From Acinetobacter sichuanensis (GTDB taxonomy: Bacteria; Pseudomonadota; Gammaproteobacteria; Pseudomonadales; Moraxellaceae): a stretch of 43,525 bases of DNA. Below the pieces are notes generated by a model. It was not told the DNA's origin and made no database searches. It saw nothing but the letters and a program-made list of their open reading frames with translations. Shown here piece by piece: positions 25,389 to 34,677 of the stretch (positions are counted from its first letter, which is position 1; each line of letters begins with the position of its first letter). A program made the position numbers and the translations under genes. The stretch spans positions 1-43,525 of the forward strand of contig NZ_PYIX02000037.1 of NCBI RefSeq assembly GCF_003024515.2, in the 5' to 3' direction.

Positions 25389-25451
25389 GTTTAATATTAC
25401 GATTTATTGCCTTCATCATACTCAATGGCAGCAAAAATGAGCAATGATTGC

Positions 25452-25468
25452 GCACAACCCTATGGTGG
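25452..25468. promoter_or_regulatory. Candidate NtrC enhancer site
   Basis: GCACAA-CCCTA-TGGTGG approximates the NtrC dyad GCACCA-N5-TGGTGC with two mismatches, at the right spacing. It lies about 64-95 bp upstream of the sigma-54 element, in the range for a bacterial enhancer. A second dyad, CACTGAA/TTCAGTG, lies further upstream at 25481-25514. Confidence 0.5.
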
Positions 25469-25514
25469 CGTATAAAAATGCACTGAAATATTCAACAATG
25501 CTTTAAATTCAGTG

Positions 25515-25676
25515 GTAACTATAGATTGAATAGTGCTATTGAAATTTTATAAAAAGTTAAATATGGCAGTCTTGATTCGACCAATAAGACAATTGGAATA
25601 TCTTTCCATAGCAAATAACTTATAAGCTGATGTAATTTATTTTTATTCAATAAACTACACTAATCAAAAATAAAAG
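25515..25676. other. Remaining non-coding sequence upstream of the guanidine operon
   Basis: AT-rich sequence between the operon's regulatory sites and the tRNA-Ser terminator. I see no ORF, promoter pair or repeat that stands out beyond the dyad at 25481-25514. Confidence 0.5.
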
Positions 25677-25713
25677 CAAAAAAAGACCCTTGAATGATCA
25701 AGGGTCTTTTAAA
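25677..25713 (-). terminator. Terminator of tRNA-Ser
   Basis: AAAAGACCCTTGA-ATGA-TCAAGGGTCTTTT forms a 13-bp stem, with a T7 run on the minus strand. Confidence 0.9.
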
Positions 25714-25717
25714 TATT

Positions 25718-25807
25718 TGGCGGAAGCGGTGAGATTCGAACTCACGGAGGACTCGCACCCTCGTCGGTTTTCAAGACCGGTGCATTAAACCGCTCTGCCA
25801 CGCTTCC
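25718..25807 (-). tRNA. tRNA-Ser (anticodon TGA)
   Basis: On the minus strand the gene is 90 nt long. The acceptor stem pairs GGAAGCG with CGCTTCC, and the CCA is encoded. The anticodon loop CTTGAAA gives TGA, and the long variable arm (CGAGGGTGCGAGTCCTCCG) is typical of class II tRNA-Ser. The T arm contains GTTCGAATC. Confidence 0.96.
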
Positions 25808-25905
25808 ATGTGCGAAAGAATACTAAGCTTTTTAAATTATGACAAGTAAAATATAAGCTTAAAGCATTCAAGTGCATAATGTTTCACCAAAATGAATGAT
25901 TTTGT

Positions 25906-27939
25906 TTAAAGTTTGGCTGCAATTTCAGCACCTTCACGGATTGCACGTTTAGCATCTAACTCACCTGCGAGCTTGGCACCACCAATCACGTGATAGTTTG
26001 CCAAGGTATTTTCACCTTCATTCGGCATCAAATCTTTCACAGACTCCTGACCTGCACACACAACAATCGTATCAACACGCAATAATTGGTCATGACCATT
26101 GACCTCAACCCATAAACCTTCATTAGTCACAGCCTTATATTGCACACCACGCATCATACGCACTGCATGTTTTTTCAGTTGTGCACGATGAACCCAACCA
26201 GACGTTTTACCCAAACCTATGCCCAACGGGGTTGTTTTACGTTGCATCAGGTAAATCCGACGAATCGGTGCTTCAACCTCAGCAGGAACAGCACCACCTT
26301 CGGTCATATAGTTTGGATTTGAGTCAACACCCCATTCACGTTGCCAGTCTGCCAAAGGTTGTGGCTGAGGTTGATGTTCAGGTTTAAGTAAATATTCCGA
26401 TACGTCAAAACCAATCCCACCTGCACCAATGACAGCAACACTATGTCCCACAGGTACACCACGTAACACTTCTGCATAAGACAACACTTGCGGTGCATCA
26501 CTGCCTTCAATCTTTAATGCACGAGGTACTACACCTGTAGCGATCACGACTTCATCAAAGCCTTCACGCTCAAGTTGCTCACGATTGACTTTGGTATTTA
26601 AACGTAAATCCACACCCGTTTTTTCAATCTGAACTTTGAAATAACGAATAGTTTCATGAAACTCTTCTTTACCAGGCACGACTTTCGCAAGGTTAAATTG
26701 TCCACCCACTTCATTTGCTGCTTCAAATAAAGTCACTTGATGCCCACGCTCAGCCGCAACCGTTGCTGCAGACATGCCTGCCACACCACCACCGACAATC
26801 GCAATTTTTTTCGGTTTTTTCGCTTTTAGATAGACCAGTTCTGTTTCATGTGCAGCACGTGGGTTGACTAAACAACTCGCACGTTTATTTTGGAAACTGT
26901 GGTCTAAACATGCTTGGTTACACGCAATACAAGTATTAATTTCATCAACACGGTTGGTTGCTGTTTTATTCACCCAAAATGCATCGGCAAGTAATGGACG
27001 TGCCATCTGCACCATATCTGCTTTGCCTGCTGCCAGAATTTCTTCTGCTGTATCAGGCATATTGATTCGGTTGGATGCAATAACAGGTACAGAAACGTGT
27101 TTTTTCACTTCAGCGGTATAATCGACAAAAGCTGCACGTGGTACCGAAGTCACAATGGTAGGAACACGAGCTTCATGCCAGCCGATGCCTGTATTTAACA
27201 GTGTAATGCCTGCTTTTTCCAATGCTTGCGCTACAGTAATGACTTCATCCATGGTATTGCCATCATGAACCAAATCCAGCAAAGACAAACGGAAACAAAT
27301 AATAAATTTTTCACCGACTTGTTCACGAATGGCTTTGACAATTTCCACGGCAAAACGCATACGGTTTTCAATTGGTCCACCCCAACGGTCTTCACGCTGA
27401 TTGACATGGCGGCTTAAAAACTGATTCAGCAGATAGCCTTCTGAACCCATAATTTCCACACCATCATAACCCGCTTTTTTTGCCAGACTTGCAGTTTTGG
27501 CATAATCCTGAATGGTATCTAAAATCAGACGATCACTCATTTGACGTGGTTTAAAAGGCGAAATTGGTGACTTGATTGGACTTGATGAAACCACAAAAGG
27601 TTGATAACCATAACGACCTGCATGCAGGATTTGCATGAGAATTTTGGCACCATGCTTATGTACTGCATGGGTGACCAAGCGGTGTGGCGCAATATCTCCC
27701 AAGGTATTCATAGTACCGCCAGCAGGCAATAACCAGCCTTGACGGTTAGGTGAAATCCCACCCGTAATAATCAGCCCTACACCACCTTTGGCACGCTCAC
27801 CAAAATAAGCAGCGAGTTTTGGATAATTATAAAAACGGTCTTCTAAACCTGTGTGCATTGACCCCATAACCACACGGTTTTTAATGGTCGTAAATCCTAA
27901 ATGCAACGGTTTTAAAATATTGGCATAGCGAGTTGTCAT
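25906..27939 (-). CDS. fadH: 2,4-dienoyl-CoA reductase (NADPH), FadH type
   Basis: FMN/FAD/4Fe-4S enzyme reducing 2,4-dienoyl-CoA during oxidation of polyunsaturated fatty acids. It has 677 residues from ATG 27939, which has AAGGATG upstream. The frame is open 49 codons further, but that stretch is not family-like. An old-yellow-enzyme TIM barrel occupies about 1-330, with HAGRYGYQP and the catalytic-region motif YDGVEIMGSEGYLLNQFLS. The iron-sulfur Cys set is C337-x2-C340-x3-C344-x11-C356. The FAD fold is VGGGVAGMSAA and the NADP fold VIGAGGIGFDVSEYL. FadH is the best fit, but other OYE-like dienoyl or enone reductases share this architecture. Confidence 0.9.
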   Translation of the reverse strand: MTTRYANILKPLHLGFTTIKNRVVMGSMHTGLEDRFYNYPKLAAYFGERAKGGVGLIITGGISPNRQGWLLPAGGTMNTLGDIAPHRLVTHAVHKHGAKILMQILHAGRYGYQPFVVSSSPIKSPISPFKPRQMSDRLILDTIQDYAKTASLAKKAGYDGVEIMGSEGYLLNQFLSRHVNQREDRWGGPIENRMRFAVEIVKAIREQVGEKFIICFRLSLLDLVHDGNTMDEVITVAQALEKAGITLLNTGIGWHEARVPTIVTSVPRAAFVDYTAEVKKHVSVPVIASNRINMPDTAEEILAAGKADMVQMARPLLADAFWVNKTATNRVDEINTCIACNQACLDHSFQNKRASCLVNPRAAHETELVYLKAKKPKKIAIVGGGVAGMSAATVAAERGHQVTLFEAANEVGGQFNLAKVVPGKEEFHETIRYFKVQIEKTGVDLRLNTKVNREQLEREGFDEVVIATGVVPRALKIEGSDAPQVLSYAEVLRGVPVGHSVAVIGAGGIGFDVSEYLLKPEHQPQPQPLADWQREWGVDSNPNYMTEGGAVPAEVEAPIRRIYLMQRKTTPLGIGLGKTSGWVHRAQLKKHAVRMMRGVQYKAVTNEGLWVEVNGHDQLLRVDTIVVCAGQESVKDLMPNEGENTLANYHVIGGAKLAGELDAKRAIREGAEIAAKL

Positions 27940-28180
27940 GGCACATCCTTTTTTAATATTTGGCTTTGCAACTTGTTGCATACTACTGTATCGAAATTTA
28001 GAAATTTTAGGATGACTACTTCTATTTTTTTCCATGTTGATAATGTCAATTTCATCAATATATAAAAATAAAACTAATTCTTGCATACTGAACCCTACAG
28101 CTTTACAACAATTCTCATCATAAAGTTAGGCTAGGCTAAATCACATCATCATAAAACTTAAAAATAGAGCATCGAAGATC

Positions 28181-29008
28181 ATGAGCCATCCTGTATTTTT
28201 AACCAGTTCAACATTTAGTCATATGCCTTTGGGCAGCCAAAATCAATGGCAAGATTTTTTTCAGACTGCTTCTTTTGAACTTGAAGCAAATGCTTTTATT
28301 CCAATTTTATGGTTCATGCTGTTTAAACAGAACAATCTTCATTGGGCAAAATACATTGAAGATTTAGATTTTAACGATATTCATCACCAAAATGATTTTG
28401 AAGAATATCAACAGGAATGTGCTGATGAACATTATGCCTATTTAGTCATTGATCGGCAGCAGGCTTTGGTCAATTTAGCACAGCAAAAATCTGTTTTTAT
28501 TGAGATTTTTGGTGCGGAGAATGTAGGCTATTTTGCAGATTTTCAAGCGATGATCGAACAGCATTATCCTCAATATATTTTGCTTAGAACCAATGGCTTA
28601 CCTTTAGATCCTGATGATGCTAAATTTTTACTGCATCCCTTACAACAACTTGAAAATTATCGGTTAAATACAGCACAAAACTCAGATTTCGCAAAATTTC
28701 AGCGTCAAGACTTTGCCCGTTTTGAAGATCATTGTTACTTTTTTTATGGTGAAACTCCACAGATCGTATTAGAATCAAAACTTAAAGATCAGACCGATCC
28801 CTTTGAAAATTCAGAAAGTTTTACCTCTATGACAACACAAGATACACAATCTTCTAGTTTAGCAATTTGGCTATGTACTGCCATTGTCGTTTTAGCAACT
28901 TTAGCCGTTTATTTTAGTAGTCACTCTGTATTGTATTCAGCAATTGTATTTTTTCTCAGTGCATTTGTTTTGGGGTTTATTTCTTCTAAAATCGGTCAAC
29001 ACAAATAA
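28181..29008 (+). CDS. Hypothetical protein with C-terminal membrane hairpin
   Basis: I do not recognise a family. The protein has 275 residues: a soluble, acidic and aromatic-rich N-terminal part (1-220, with an IHHQNDFEEYQQECADEH stretch), then two closely spaced hydrophobic spans (about 224-241 and 247-266) and a short basic end (SSKIGQHK). This suggests a C-tail-anchored cytoplasmic domain on the inner membrane. It is divergent from fadH and convergent with dld, with which it shares a terminator. Confidence 0.72.
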   Translation: MSHPVFLTSSTFSHMPLGSQNQWQDFFQTASFELEANAFIPILWFMLFKQNNLHWAKYIEDLDFNDIHHQNDFEEYQQECADEHYAYLVIDRQQALVNLAQQKSVFIEIFGAENVGYFADFQAMIEQHYPQYILLRTNGLPLDPDDAKFLLHPLQQLENYRLNTAQNSDFAKFQRQDFARFEDHCYFFYGETPQIVLESKLKDQTDPFENSESFTSMTTQDTQSSSLAIWLCTAIVVLATLAVYFSSHSVLYSAIVFFLSAFVLGFISSKIGQHK

Positions 29009-29034
29009 AAAAGCCATGTCTTTACATGGCTTAA
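29009..29034. terminator. Bidirectional terminator between the 28181 gene and dld
   Basis: AAGCCATGT-CTTT-ACATGGCTT forms a 9-bp stem. The T run is strong on the minus strand (after dld) and weak on the plus strand. Confidence 0.82.
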
Positions 29035-29058
29035 TGCATCATTTTTAAAATTAAAGCA

Positions 29059-30750
29059 TTATTTCCAATGCTTTAACTTACTTGTCTGCCCAATTCCCAC
29101 ATTAAAACTATTGGTTGGATCAAGTTTTTGATAATGATTTTTCAATGCAGGTTTAGCCACATATAAATGCCCAACATTATGTTCAGCAGGATATTCCGCA
29201 CCACGATCATCAAGCAAATGCCACATTGCATGCTCCATTGCCAAAGGATCTACGCCTTTTTTAACAATATAATCCTGATGGAACACATGACATAAAAAAT
29301 GCCCATAATAGAGTTTATGAATGATTTGTTCATCCATCTCTTTTGGCAAAGTTTCCACCCATTCACGGTCATTTCGACGTAGCGCAATATCCAGTGCAAC
29401 AATATCTTCCACTTCTGAACGATGTGTATCACGATAACGAATCGCAGCACCTGCCACCGCAAAGCGATGTAAAAATGCTTTACGCCCTTCTTCATCGGTA
29501 CAACGGAAATAATTACCTGAATTTTTATCTGCAAAATAGCATTTCAGAAAATGATCAACTTGATCAACATCCTGATTTTCAATCCGAATCACCAAATGAT
29601 GTTCATATAAGTCACGAAATTCATTCATACGTTTCGGTAAATGATTTGGCATGAACTTGGTCACAAGTTGCAAAAATTTATCGGATAAACCACGTAAATG
29701 AAGTTTTTCCAGATAACCATCGACTTTGTCTTTCATGGCAAATGCAGCAGGTACTTTTGCCGTACCAAACTTTTCAATGAACATGAAAGTGTCTTTGCCA
29801 TATTCCGCACCAATGTCATAAGCAACACGGTGAATGTATTCCCCTGCAATCGGCAGACGTGGCAAATCTTTGAGCAAGAAACGGCGAATTTCTGTCAAAT
29901 CATCATGTGAATTGGTACCAACATAAAACACCTGACTTGGAATTTTTTCAAAGGTATCCAAACGCACCGCAAAAACACAGACTTTACCTGCCGAACCTGA
30001 TGCTTCAAATAAACGGCTTGGGTCAGCATTAAAACGTGCAGGAGTATTTTCATCGACCTGCTTCACATCATGTGAGTAACGCTGATCCGATGCACAGCAA
30101 CTTGCATTGTTAACAATGTCTTTGATTTGATAATTTTTATTTTCAAGATTCGATAGAATTTCTTCAGGGGTTTGCCCTAGATTCACTCCGAGATGATTAA
30201 CTAACTCTAACTTGCCCGAAGTATTGACCTGTGCATATAGAGCAAGTTCAGTATATGCCGGACCACGGCGCACCAACGCACCGCCTGAGTTATTGCACAC
30301 ACCACCCAAAACCGATGCACCAATACATGATGAACCAATCACCGAATGTGGTTCACGGTTAAATTGTGCCAAATCTTTTTCAAGTTTATCCAGCGTTGCA
30401 CCCGGCAGGCAAATGACTTGCTGTCCCTCATTAATCACCTGAATACCTACCAGACGACGGGTACTCAGCAGAATCACAGGGCGGTCATAATCATCACCAA
30501 ATGGCGTTGAACCGCCCGTCAAACCTGTATTTGCCGCCTGCATAATTACAATACAATCTGCATTCACCGCAGCCTGCAACACTTGCCATTGTTCCAGCAA
30601 AGTCCCCGGCACCACCACAGCCAATACCTGCCCCGAACCATAGCGACGACCTTGGCGGTATAGGCGTGTGTCATTGTCATCTGTCAAAACGTGTTGTTGA
30701 CCCACGATGTTGATGAGGTTTTGGATGGTGTTTGATGATTGAGTTTGCAT
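29059..30750 (-). CDS. dld: D-lactate dehydrogenase, quinone-dependent
   Basis: Membrane-associated FAD enzyme oxidising D-lactate to pyruvate with electrons to quinone. It has 563 residues from ATG 30750 (AGGA five bases upstream). An ATG six codons earlier lacks a ribosome site. The FAD-binding (PCMH-type) domain holds MQAANTGLTGGSTP and HSVIGSSCIGASVLGGVCNNSGG. The C-terminal D-lactate-dehydrogenase membrane-binding domain has FRCTDEEGRKAFLHRFAVAG and HNVGHLYVAKP. It is the last gene of the lactate cluster, but 140 bp with a dumbbell repeat separate it from lldD, so its expression may differ. Confidence 0.94.
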   Translation of the reverse strand: MQTQSSNTIQNLINIVGQQHVLTDDNDTRLYRQGRRYGSGQVLAVVVPGTLLEQWQVLQAAVNADCIVIMQAANTGLTGGSTPFGDDYDRPVILLSTRRLVGIQVINEGQQVICLPGATLDKLEKDLAQFNREPHSVIGSSCIGASVLGGVCNNSGGALVRRGPAYTELALYAQVNTSGKLELVNHLGVNLGQTPEEILSNLENKNYQIKDIVNNASCCASDQRYSHDVKQVDENTPARFNADPSRLFEASGSAGKVCVFAVRLDTFEKIPSQVFYVGTNSHDDLTEIRRFLLKDLPRLPIAGEYIHRVAYDIGAEYGKDTFMFIEKFGTAKVPAAFAMKDKVDGYLEKLHLRGLSDKFLQLVTKFMPNHLPKRMNEFRDLYEHHLVIRIENQDVDQVDHFLKCYFADKNSGNYFRCTDEEGRKAFLHRFAVAGAAIRYRDTHRSEVEDIVALDIALRRNDREWVETLPKEMDEQIIHKLYYGHFLCHVFHQDYIVKKGVDPLAMEHAMWHLLDDRGAEYPAEHNVGHLYVAKPALKNHYQKLDPTNSFNVGIGQTSKLKHWK

Positions 30751-30780
30751 GGTCCTAGAGTCTTCCATTTTATAAATGTG

Positions 30781-30883
30781 TTCCCTCTCCTTTCAGGAGA
30801 GGGTTAGGGAGAGGTGCTTTTCAATTAAATGAAGGAGATAAATTCTTCCCCTCATCCTAACCTTCTCCCAAAGGGAGAAGGAA
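30781..30883. repeat. REP-like dumbbell repeat between lldD and dld
   Basis: There are two perfect small hairpins: CCCTCTCCT-TTC-AGGAGAGGG (30783-30803) and CCTTCTCCC-AAA-GGGAGAAGG (30861-30881). Between them, GGTTAGGGAGAGG and CCTCATCCTAACC pair at 11 of 13 positions, so the whole forms a dumbbell. This is the style of a dispersed intergenic REP/MITE element rather than a terminator. Confidence 0.7.
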
Positions 30884-30908
30884 CTTCAATGCATCTGAAA
30901 TGACGTAT

Positions 30909-32063
30909 TTAACCCGCTAACTCTTTCTCTAACTTAACCAAACAATCAGAGGTAATATCTGCAATGGTTTTAGCACCTGTTAAAGTCATTGCCACACGCA
31001 TTTCTTTATCAATTAAATCAAGCAGATTGGAAACACCATCACCACCTGCTGCACCCAATGCATATACAAAGGCACGTCCCAACATACAAGTATCTGCACC
31101 AAGTGCAAGCATACGCACCACGTCCAAACCGTTACGAATACCTGAATCCGCTAAGATTTTAATATCACCTTTCACAGCATCGGCAATAGGCGGAAGCGCA
31201 CGCGCAGAAGATAAAACGCCATCGAGCTGACGACCACCGTGGTTAGACACTACGATCCCATCTGCACCAAAACGTACTGCATCTTTAGCATCTTCAGGGT
31301 CAAGAATGCCTTTGATCACCATTGGACCATCCCAGAACTCACGAATCCACTCTAGGTCTTTCCATGAAATCGATGGGTCAAAGTTATTGCCCAACCAACC
31401 AATATAATCTTCCAGACCTGTAGGTTTGCCTAGGTATTTAGAAATATTACCCAAGTCATGCGGACGTCCCATCATGCCAACATTCCATGCCCAGTGTGGA
31501 TGGAAACAAGACTGCATATAACGACGCATTGCTGCATTTGGACCACTCATACCTGAGTGTGCATCACGGTAACGTGCGCCCGGAACTGGCATATCCACGG
31601 TAAATACCAAAGTTGAACAACCCGCGGCTTTAGCACGTTCCAGCGCATTTTTCATAAAACCACGGTCACGCAGCACATACAACTGGAACCACATAGGACG
31701 GTTAATGGCAGGTGCAACTTCTTCAATCGGGCAGACGGATACGGTAGATAAGGTAAAAGGAATACCTTTTTTGTCAGCAGCAACCGCTGCCTGCACTTCA
31801 CCACGGCGTGCATACATGCCTGTTAAACCTACAGGCGACAGCGCAACAGGCATCGACAAGGTTTCATCAAACAGCTTCGTTTCTAAACTCAGTTGCGACA
31901 TGTCATTGAGCACACGTTGTCTGAGTGCAATTTTTGATAAATCTTCCACATTGCGTTTTAGGGTATATTCCGCATATGCACCACCATCAATATAATGAAA
32001 TAAAAATGGCGGTAGACGACGTCGCGCGGCTTCACGGTAGTCATTTGCAGAAGAAATAATCAT
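30909..32063 (-). CDS. lldD: L-lactate dehydrogenase (cytochrome/quinone type)
   Basis: FMN-dependent alpha-hydroxyacid oxidase family enzyme oxidising L-lactate to pyruvate at the inner membrane. It has 384 residues. N-terminal motif: DYREAARRRLPPFLFHYIDGGA. FMN and substrate contacts are ALSPVGLTGMY, WFQLYVLRDR, MVIKGILDPEDA (the FMN Lys) and VSNHGGRQLDG, which carries the catalytic His-Gly-Gly-Arg. DSGIRNGLDVVRMLALGAD closes the phosphate site. Its ribosome site (AGGAT) lies inside the end of lldR, and only 3 bp separate the two genes. Confidence 0.96.
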   Translation of the reverse strand: MIISSANDYREAARRRLPPFLFHYIDGGAYAEYTLKRNVEDLSKIALRQRVLNDMSQLSLETKLFDETLSMPVALSPVGLTGMYARRGEVQAAVAADKKGIPFTLSTVSVCPIEEVAPAINRPMWFQLYVLRDRGFMKNALERAKAAGCSTLVFTVDMPVPGARYRDAHSGMSGPNAAMRRYMQSCFHPHWAWNVGMMGRPHDLGNISKYLGKPTGLEDYIGWLGNNFDPSISWKDLEWIREFWDGPMVIKGILDPEDAKDAVRFGADGIVVSNHGGRQLDGVLSSARALPPIADAVKGDIKILADSGIRNGLDVVRMLALGADTCMLGRAFVYALGAAGGDGVSNLLDLIDKEMRVAMTLTGAKTIADITSDCLVKLEKELAG

Positions 32064-32066
32064 GTT

Positions 32067-32810
32067 CTATATCCTGTTTAATCGACTTGCACGTTGACGA
32101 CGGGCTTCTTCCTCATCAATCATTCGTACTTGTTGAACTACAAACTCAATATGTCCACACACTGCACTTCGGGCAGCTTCTGGATCCTGTCGCTCAATTG
32201 CATCCATCACCTGAAAGTGCTGGTCACGCAACTGATCGTAACGTTTGGCTTCGGTATAGACTTTGCGTCTGCCCAAAACCACGTTGTATTGCAACAAATC
32301 AAATAAACCCCGCATCATCTGAATCAAGACCAGATTGTGCGAGGCTTCAGCAATGGCAAGATGAAACTTTGCATCGGCAATGGCTGCCTGATGGTCATCT
32401 CCCAATGCCTGAAAATGGGTGATCTGGTCATAACACTGACGGATATTTTCCAGATCCTGTGGTGTGGCACGCTGGGCGGCAAACCATGCCGTGCCACCTT
32501 CCAAAATAATTCGGGCTTCCTGCACATCAAAACGATAGGCAGGATCTTCATCGATCAGATTACTGAGCGGTTCAACAATCTGATATTTCGACCAATTGCT
32601 TGGCAGTTGCTGCAAAAAAGTACCCGCTCCGACTTTGCTGACCAGCATGCCCGTACTGGTCAGTTGTTGAATGGCTTCACGCAAAGAGGAACGGGAAACT
32701 GCGAGTTGTTCACATAGCTTACGTTCCGCAGGTAAACGGTCTCCGACTTGCATATTGTTGTCTTCAATCAACAACTTTAAATTTTGTACAATCTTGTCAG
32801 AGACTTTCAT
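32067..32810 (-). CDS. lldR: GntR-family transcriptional regulator of lactate use
   Basis: FadR-subfamily GntR regulator of 247 residues. The winged-helix N-terminus (about 8-75) holds GDRLPAERKLCEQLAVSRSSLREAIQQLTSTGML, and an FCD effector domain follows (about 95-235) with metal-site residues in EARIILEGGTAW, DAKFHLAIAEASHN and DQHFQVMDAIE. Within the lldPRD order it is expected to sense L-lactate and act on the two TGGTCATACCA sites before lldP. GAGGAAAG precedes the ATG. Confidence 0.94.
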   Translation of the reverse strand: MKVSDKIVQNLKLLIEDNNMQVGDRLPAERKLCEQLAVSRSSLREAIQQLTSTGMLVSKVGAGTFLQQLPSNWSKYQIVEPLSNLIDEDPAYRFDVQEARIILEGGTAWFAAQRATPQDLENIRQCYDQITHFQALGDDHQAAIADAKFHLAIAEASHNLVLIQMMRGLFDLLQYNVVLGRRKVYTEAKRYDQLRDQHFQVMDAIERQDPEAARSAVCGHIEFVVQQVRMIDEEEARRQRASRLNRI

Positions 32811-32841
32811 CTGCTTTCCTCAGCTCACATTCAACGTCGTG

Positions 32842-34506
32842 TTATGGAATCATCCATGGGAACACATAGGCTTGTAATGTGATAATAATACCAATCATCA
32901 CAGTAAAGGTAATACTGTGCTTGACGGTAAAACGGAACAAATCAGATTCTTTACCCACCAAACCGACTGCCGCACAGGCAATAGCGATGGATTGTGGTGA
33001 AATCATTTTGCCAGTCACCCCACCACTGGTATTGGCTGCAACAAGTAAAACTTCGGGTACACCAATTTGTTGTGCTGTGGTCGCCTGCAATGCAGAGAAC
33101 AATGCATTTGCCGATGTATCTGAACCTGTCAGGAACACACCCAGCCATCCCAAAAATGGTGAGAAGAAGGTAAATGCCTGACCTGTATGCGCAAGTGCAA
33201 GCGCAAGCGTTGCAGACATGCCTGAATAGTTGGCAATAAATGCAAAAGCCAACACCATCCCAATTGAATAAATTGGAATTTTCAGTTCATTCACTGTTTC
33301 AGCAAAAGTCACTACAGCATCTTTTGGCTTCATTTTTAAATAAATGATGGTAATGATCGCAGCAATAAAAATCGCTGTACCCGTTGCAGACAACCAGTCA
33401 AATTTATAAATGGCATCGTAGTCTTTGATTTCATTGACCACAGGTGGCATTTTTTGAATCATTTGATGTAAAAATGGCACTTTGATCGAAATCACTAAAT
33501 CTGCAAGCGCACCATCTTTGGCAAATAATGCTTTAAATGGCTGAATACTCCAGATCGTAACCATTGCGGTTAAAATCGCAAACGGTGACCATGCTTTGGC
33601 AATCTGAGCAATACTGTATTTTTGCTGTTTTTGTGCAGCAAGATTTTCATCAATCGAGCTGTCTTCATTGGCAAAACGGAAAATATGTTTTGGCTTCCAG
33701 AATTTCAATAAAATGGTCAGCGAAACCAATGCCGCAATTGCCGCTGTAATATCAGGCAGTTCAGGACCAACAAAGTTCGAAGTCAAGTATTGTGCCAAAG
33801 CAAAAGAACCACCACCGACAATCACCGCAGGCCATGTTTCTTTCACACCACGCCAACCATCCATGATTGCCATGATCCAGAACAACACGATAATCACCAT
33901 AAATGGCAACTGACGACCGACCATCTGGCTGATTTCCATGGTTTCAACGCCTGAAACCTGCCCTGCCACAATAATTGGAATCCCCATTGCACCGAATGCA
34001 ACAGGCGCAGTATTTACAATCAGGCACAGACCTGCTGCATACAATGGTTTAAAACCTAAGCCAACCAATAACGCTGCGGTAATCGCCACAGGTGCACCAA
34101 AGCCAGCTGCTCCCTCAAGAAAGGTACCAAAGGCAAAACCCACAAACAGCATTTGTAAACGCTGATCTTCAGTAATCGACAGTATCGAAGAACGAATAAT
34201 ATCGAACTGACCCGTTTTCACTGAAATTTTATAAAGAAACACTGCCCCGATAATGATCCATGCGATTGGCCACAGACCATACAAAAAACCATAAACCATT
34301 GAGGCAAAAGCCATTGCCGTCGGCATTTGGTAGGCAAATAACGACACTAAAAGCGCCAGTACAACGGTAATTGTACCTGCGACACTGCCCTTCATTCTGA
34401 ACACAGCCAATGCCAGAAAGAAGAAAATAATTGGGATCAAGGCAACTAAACTGGAAATCCAGATATTGCCCATCGGATCATAAATTTGTTGCCATTGGTG
34501 AAGCAT
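32842..34506 (-). CDS. lldP: L-lactate permease
   Basis: Lactate:proton symporter of the LldP/GlcA family, 554 residues, with about thirteen or fourteen hydrophobic spans. It starts MLHQWQQIYDPMGNIWISSL, like E. coli LldP. Family motifs are FLEGAAGFGAPVAITAALLVGLGF, NTAPVAFGAMGIPI, FLTGSDTSANALFSALQ and NTSGGVTGKMISPQSIAIAC. The annotated ATG could be two codons earlier, but AAGGAG would then touch it, while it sits 6 bases before 34506. First gene of lldPRD. Confidence 0.95.
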   Translation of the reverse strand: MLHQWQQIYDPMGNIWISSLVALIPIIFFFLALAVFRMKGSVAGTITVVLALLVSLFAYQMPTAMAFASMVYGFLYGLWPIAWIIIGAVFLYKISVKTGQFDIIRSSILSITEDQRLQMLFVGFAFGTFLEGAAGFGAPVAITAALLVGLGFKPLYAAGLCLIVNTAPVAFGAMGIPIIVAGQVSGVETMEISQMVGRQLPFMVIIVLFWIMAIMDGWRGVKETWPAVIVGGGSFALAQYLTSNFVGPELPDITAAIAALVSLTILLKFWKPKHIFRFANEDSSIDENLAAQKQQKYSIAQIAKAWSPFAILTAMVTIWSIQPFKALFAKDGALADLVISIKVPFLHQMIQKMPPVVNEIKDYDAIYKFDWLSATGTAIFIAAIITIIYLKMKPKDAVVTFAETVNELKIPIYSIGMVLAFAFIANYSGMSATLALALAHTGQAFTFFSPFLGWLGVFLTGSDTSANALFSALQATTAQQIGVPEVLLVAANTSGGVTGKMISPQSIAIACAAVGLVGKESDLFRFTVKHSITFTVMIGIIITLQAYVFPWMIP

Positions 34507-34572
34507 TGTCATCTCCTTGAAATGCTTTCAGGAAAGTTGAATTTGGTCAGATCAGATATTTAAATTAAGTTA

Positions 34573-34591
34573 AAATTGGTCATACCAATTT
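34573..34591. promoter_or_regulatory. LldR-type operator, promoter-proximal
   Basis: AAATTGGT-CAT-ACCAATTT is a perfect dyad matching the TTGGT-N3-ACCAA form bound by LldR/PdhR-type GntR regulators. It lies about 40 bases downstream of the predicted lldP transcription start, in the leader. Confidence 0.8.
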
Positions 34592-34628
34592 TGTAATAAA
34601 ACCTAAATACCCACCCATTTAGCGCAAA

Positions 34629-34657
34629 ATTGTAGAATTATTCTATAAAATAAGCAA
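34629..34657 (-). promoter_or_regulatory. Probable sigma-70 promoter of lldPRD
   Basis: On the minus strand, TTGCTT (34657-34652) and TACAAT (34634-34629) have a 17-bp spacer. The start is expected near 34622. The promoter lies between two LldR-type operators. Confidence 0.65.
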
Positions 34658-34677
34658 TTAAAAACCAAAATACAAAT

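Noticed and set aside
27940..28086. 49-codon N-terminal extension of fadH
   Set aside because: The extension has no family similarity, and ATG 27939 with AAGGATG upstream gives the standard length.
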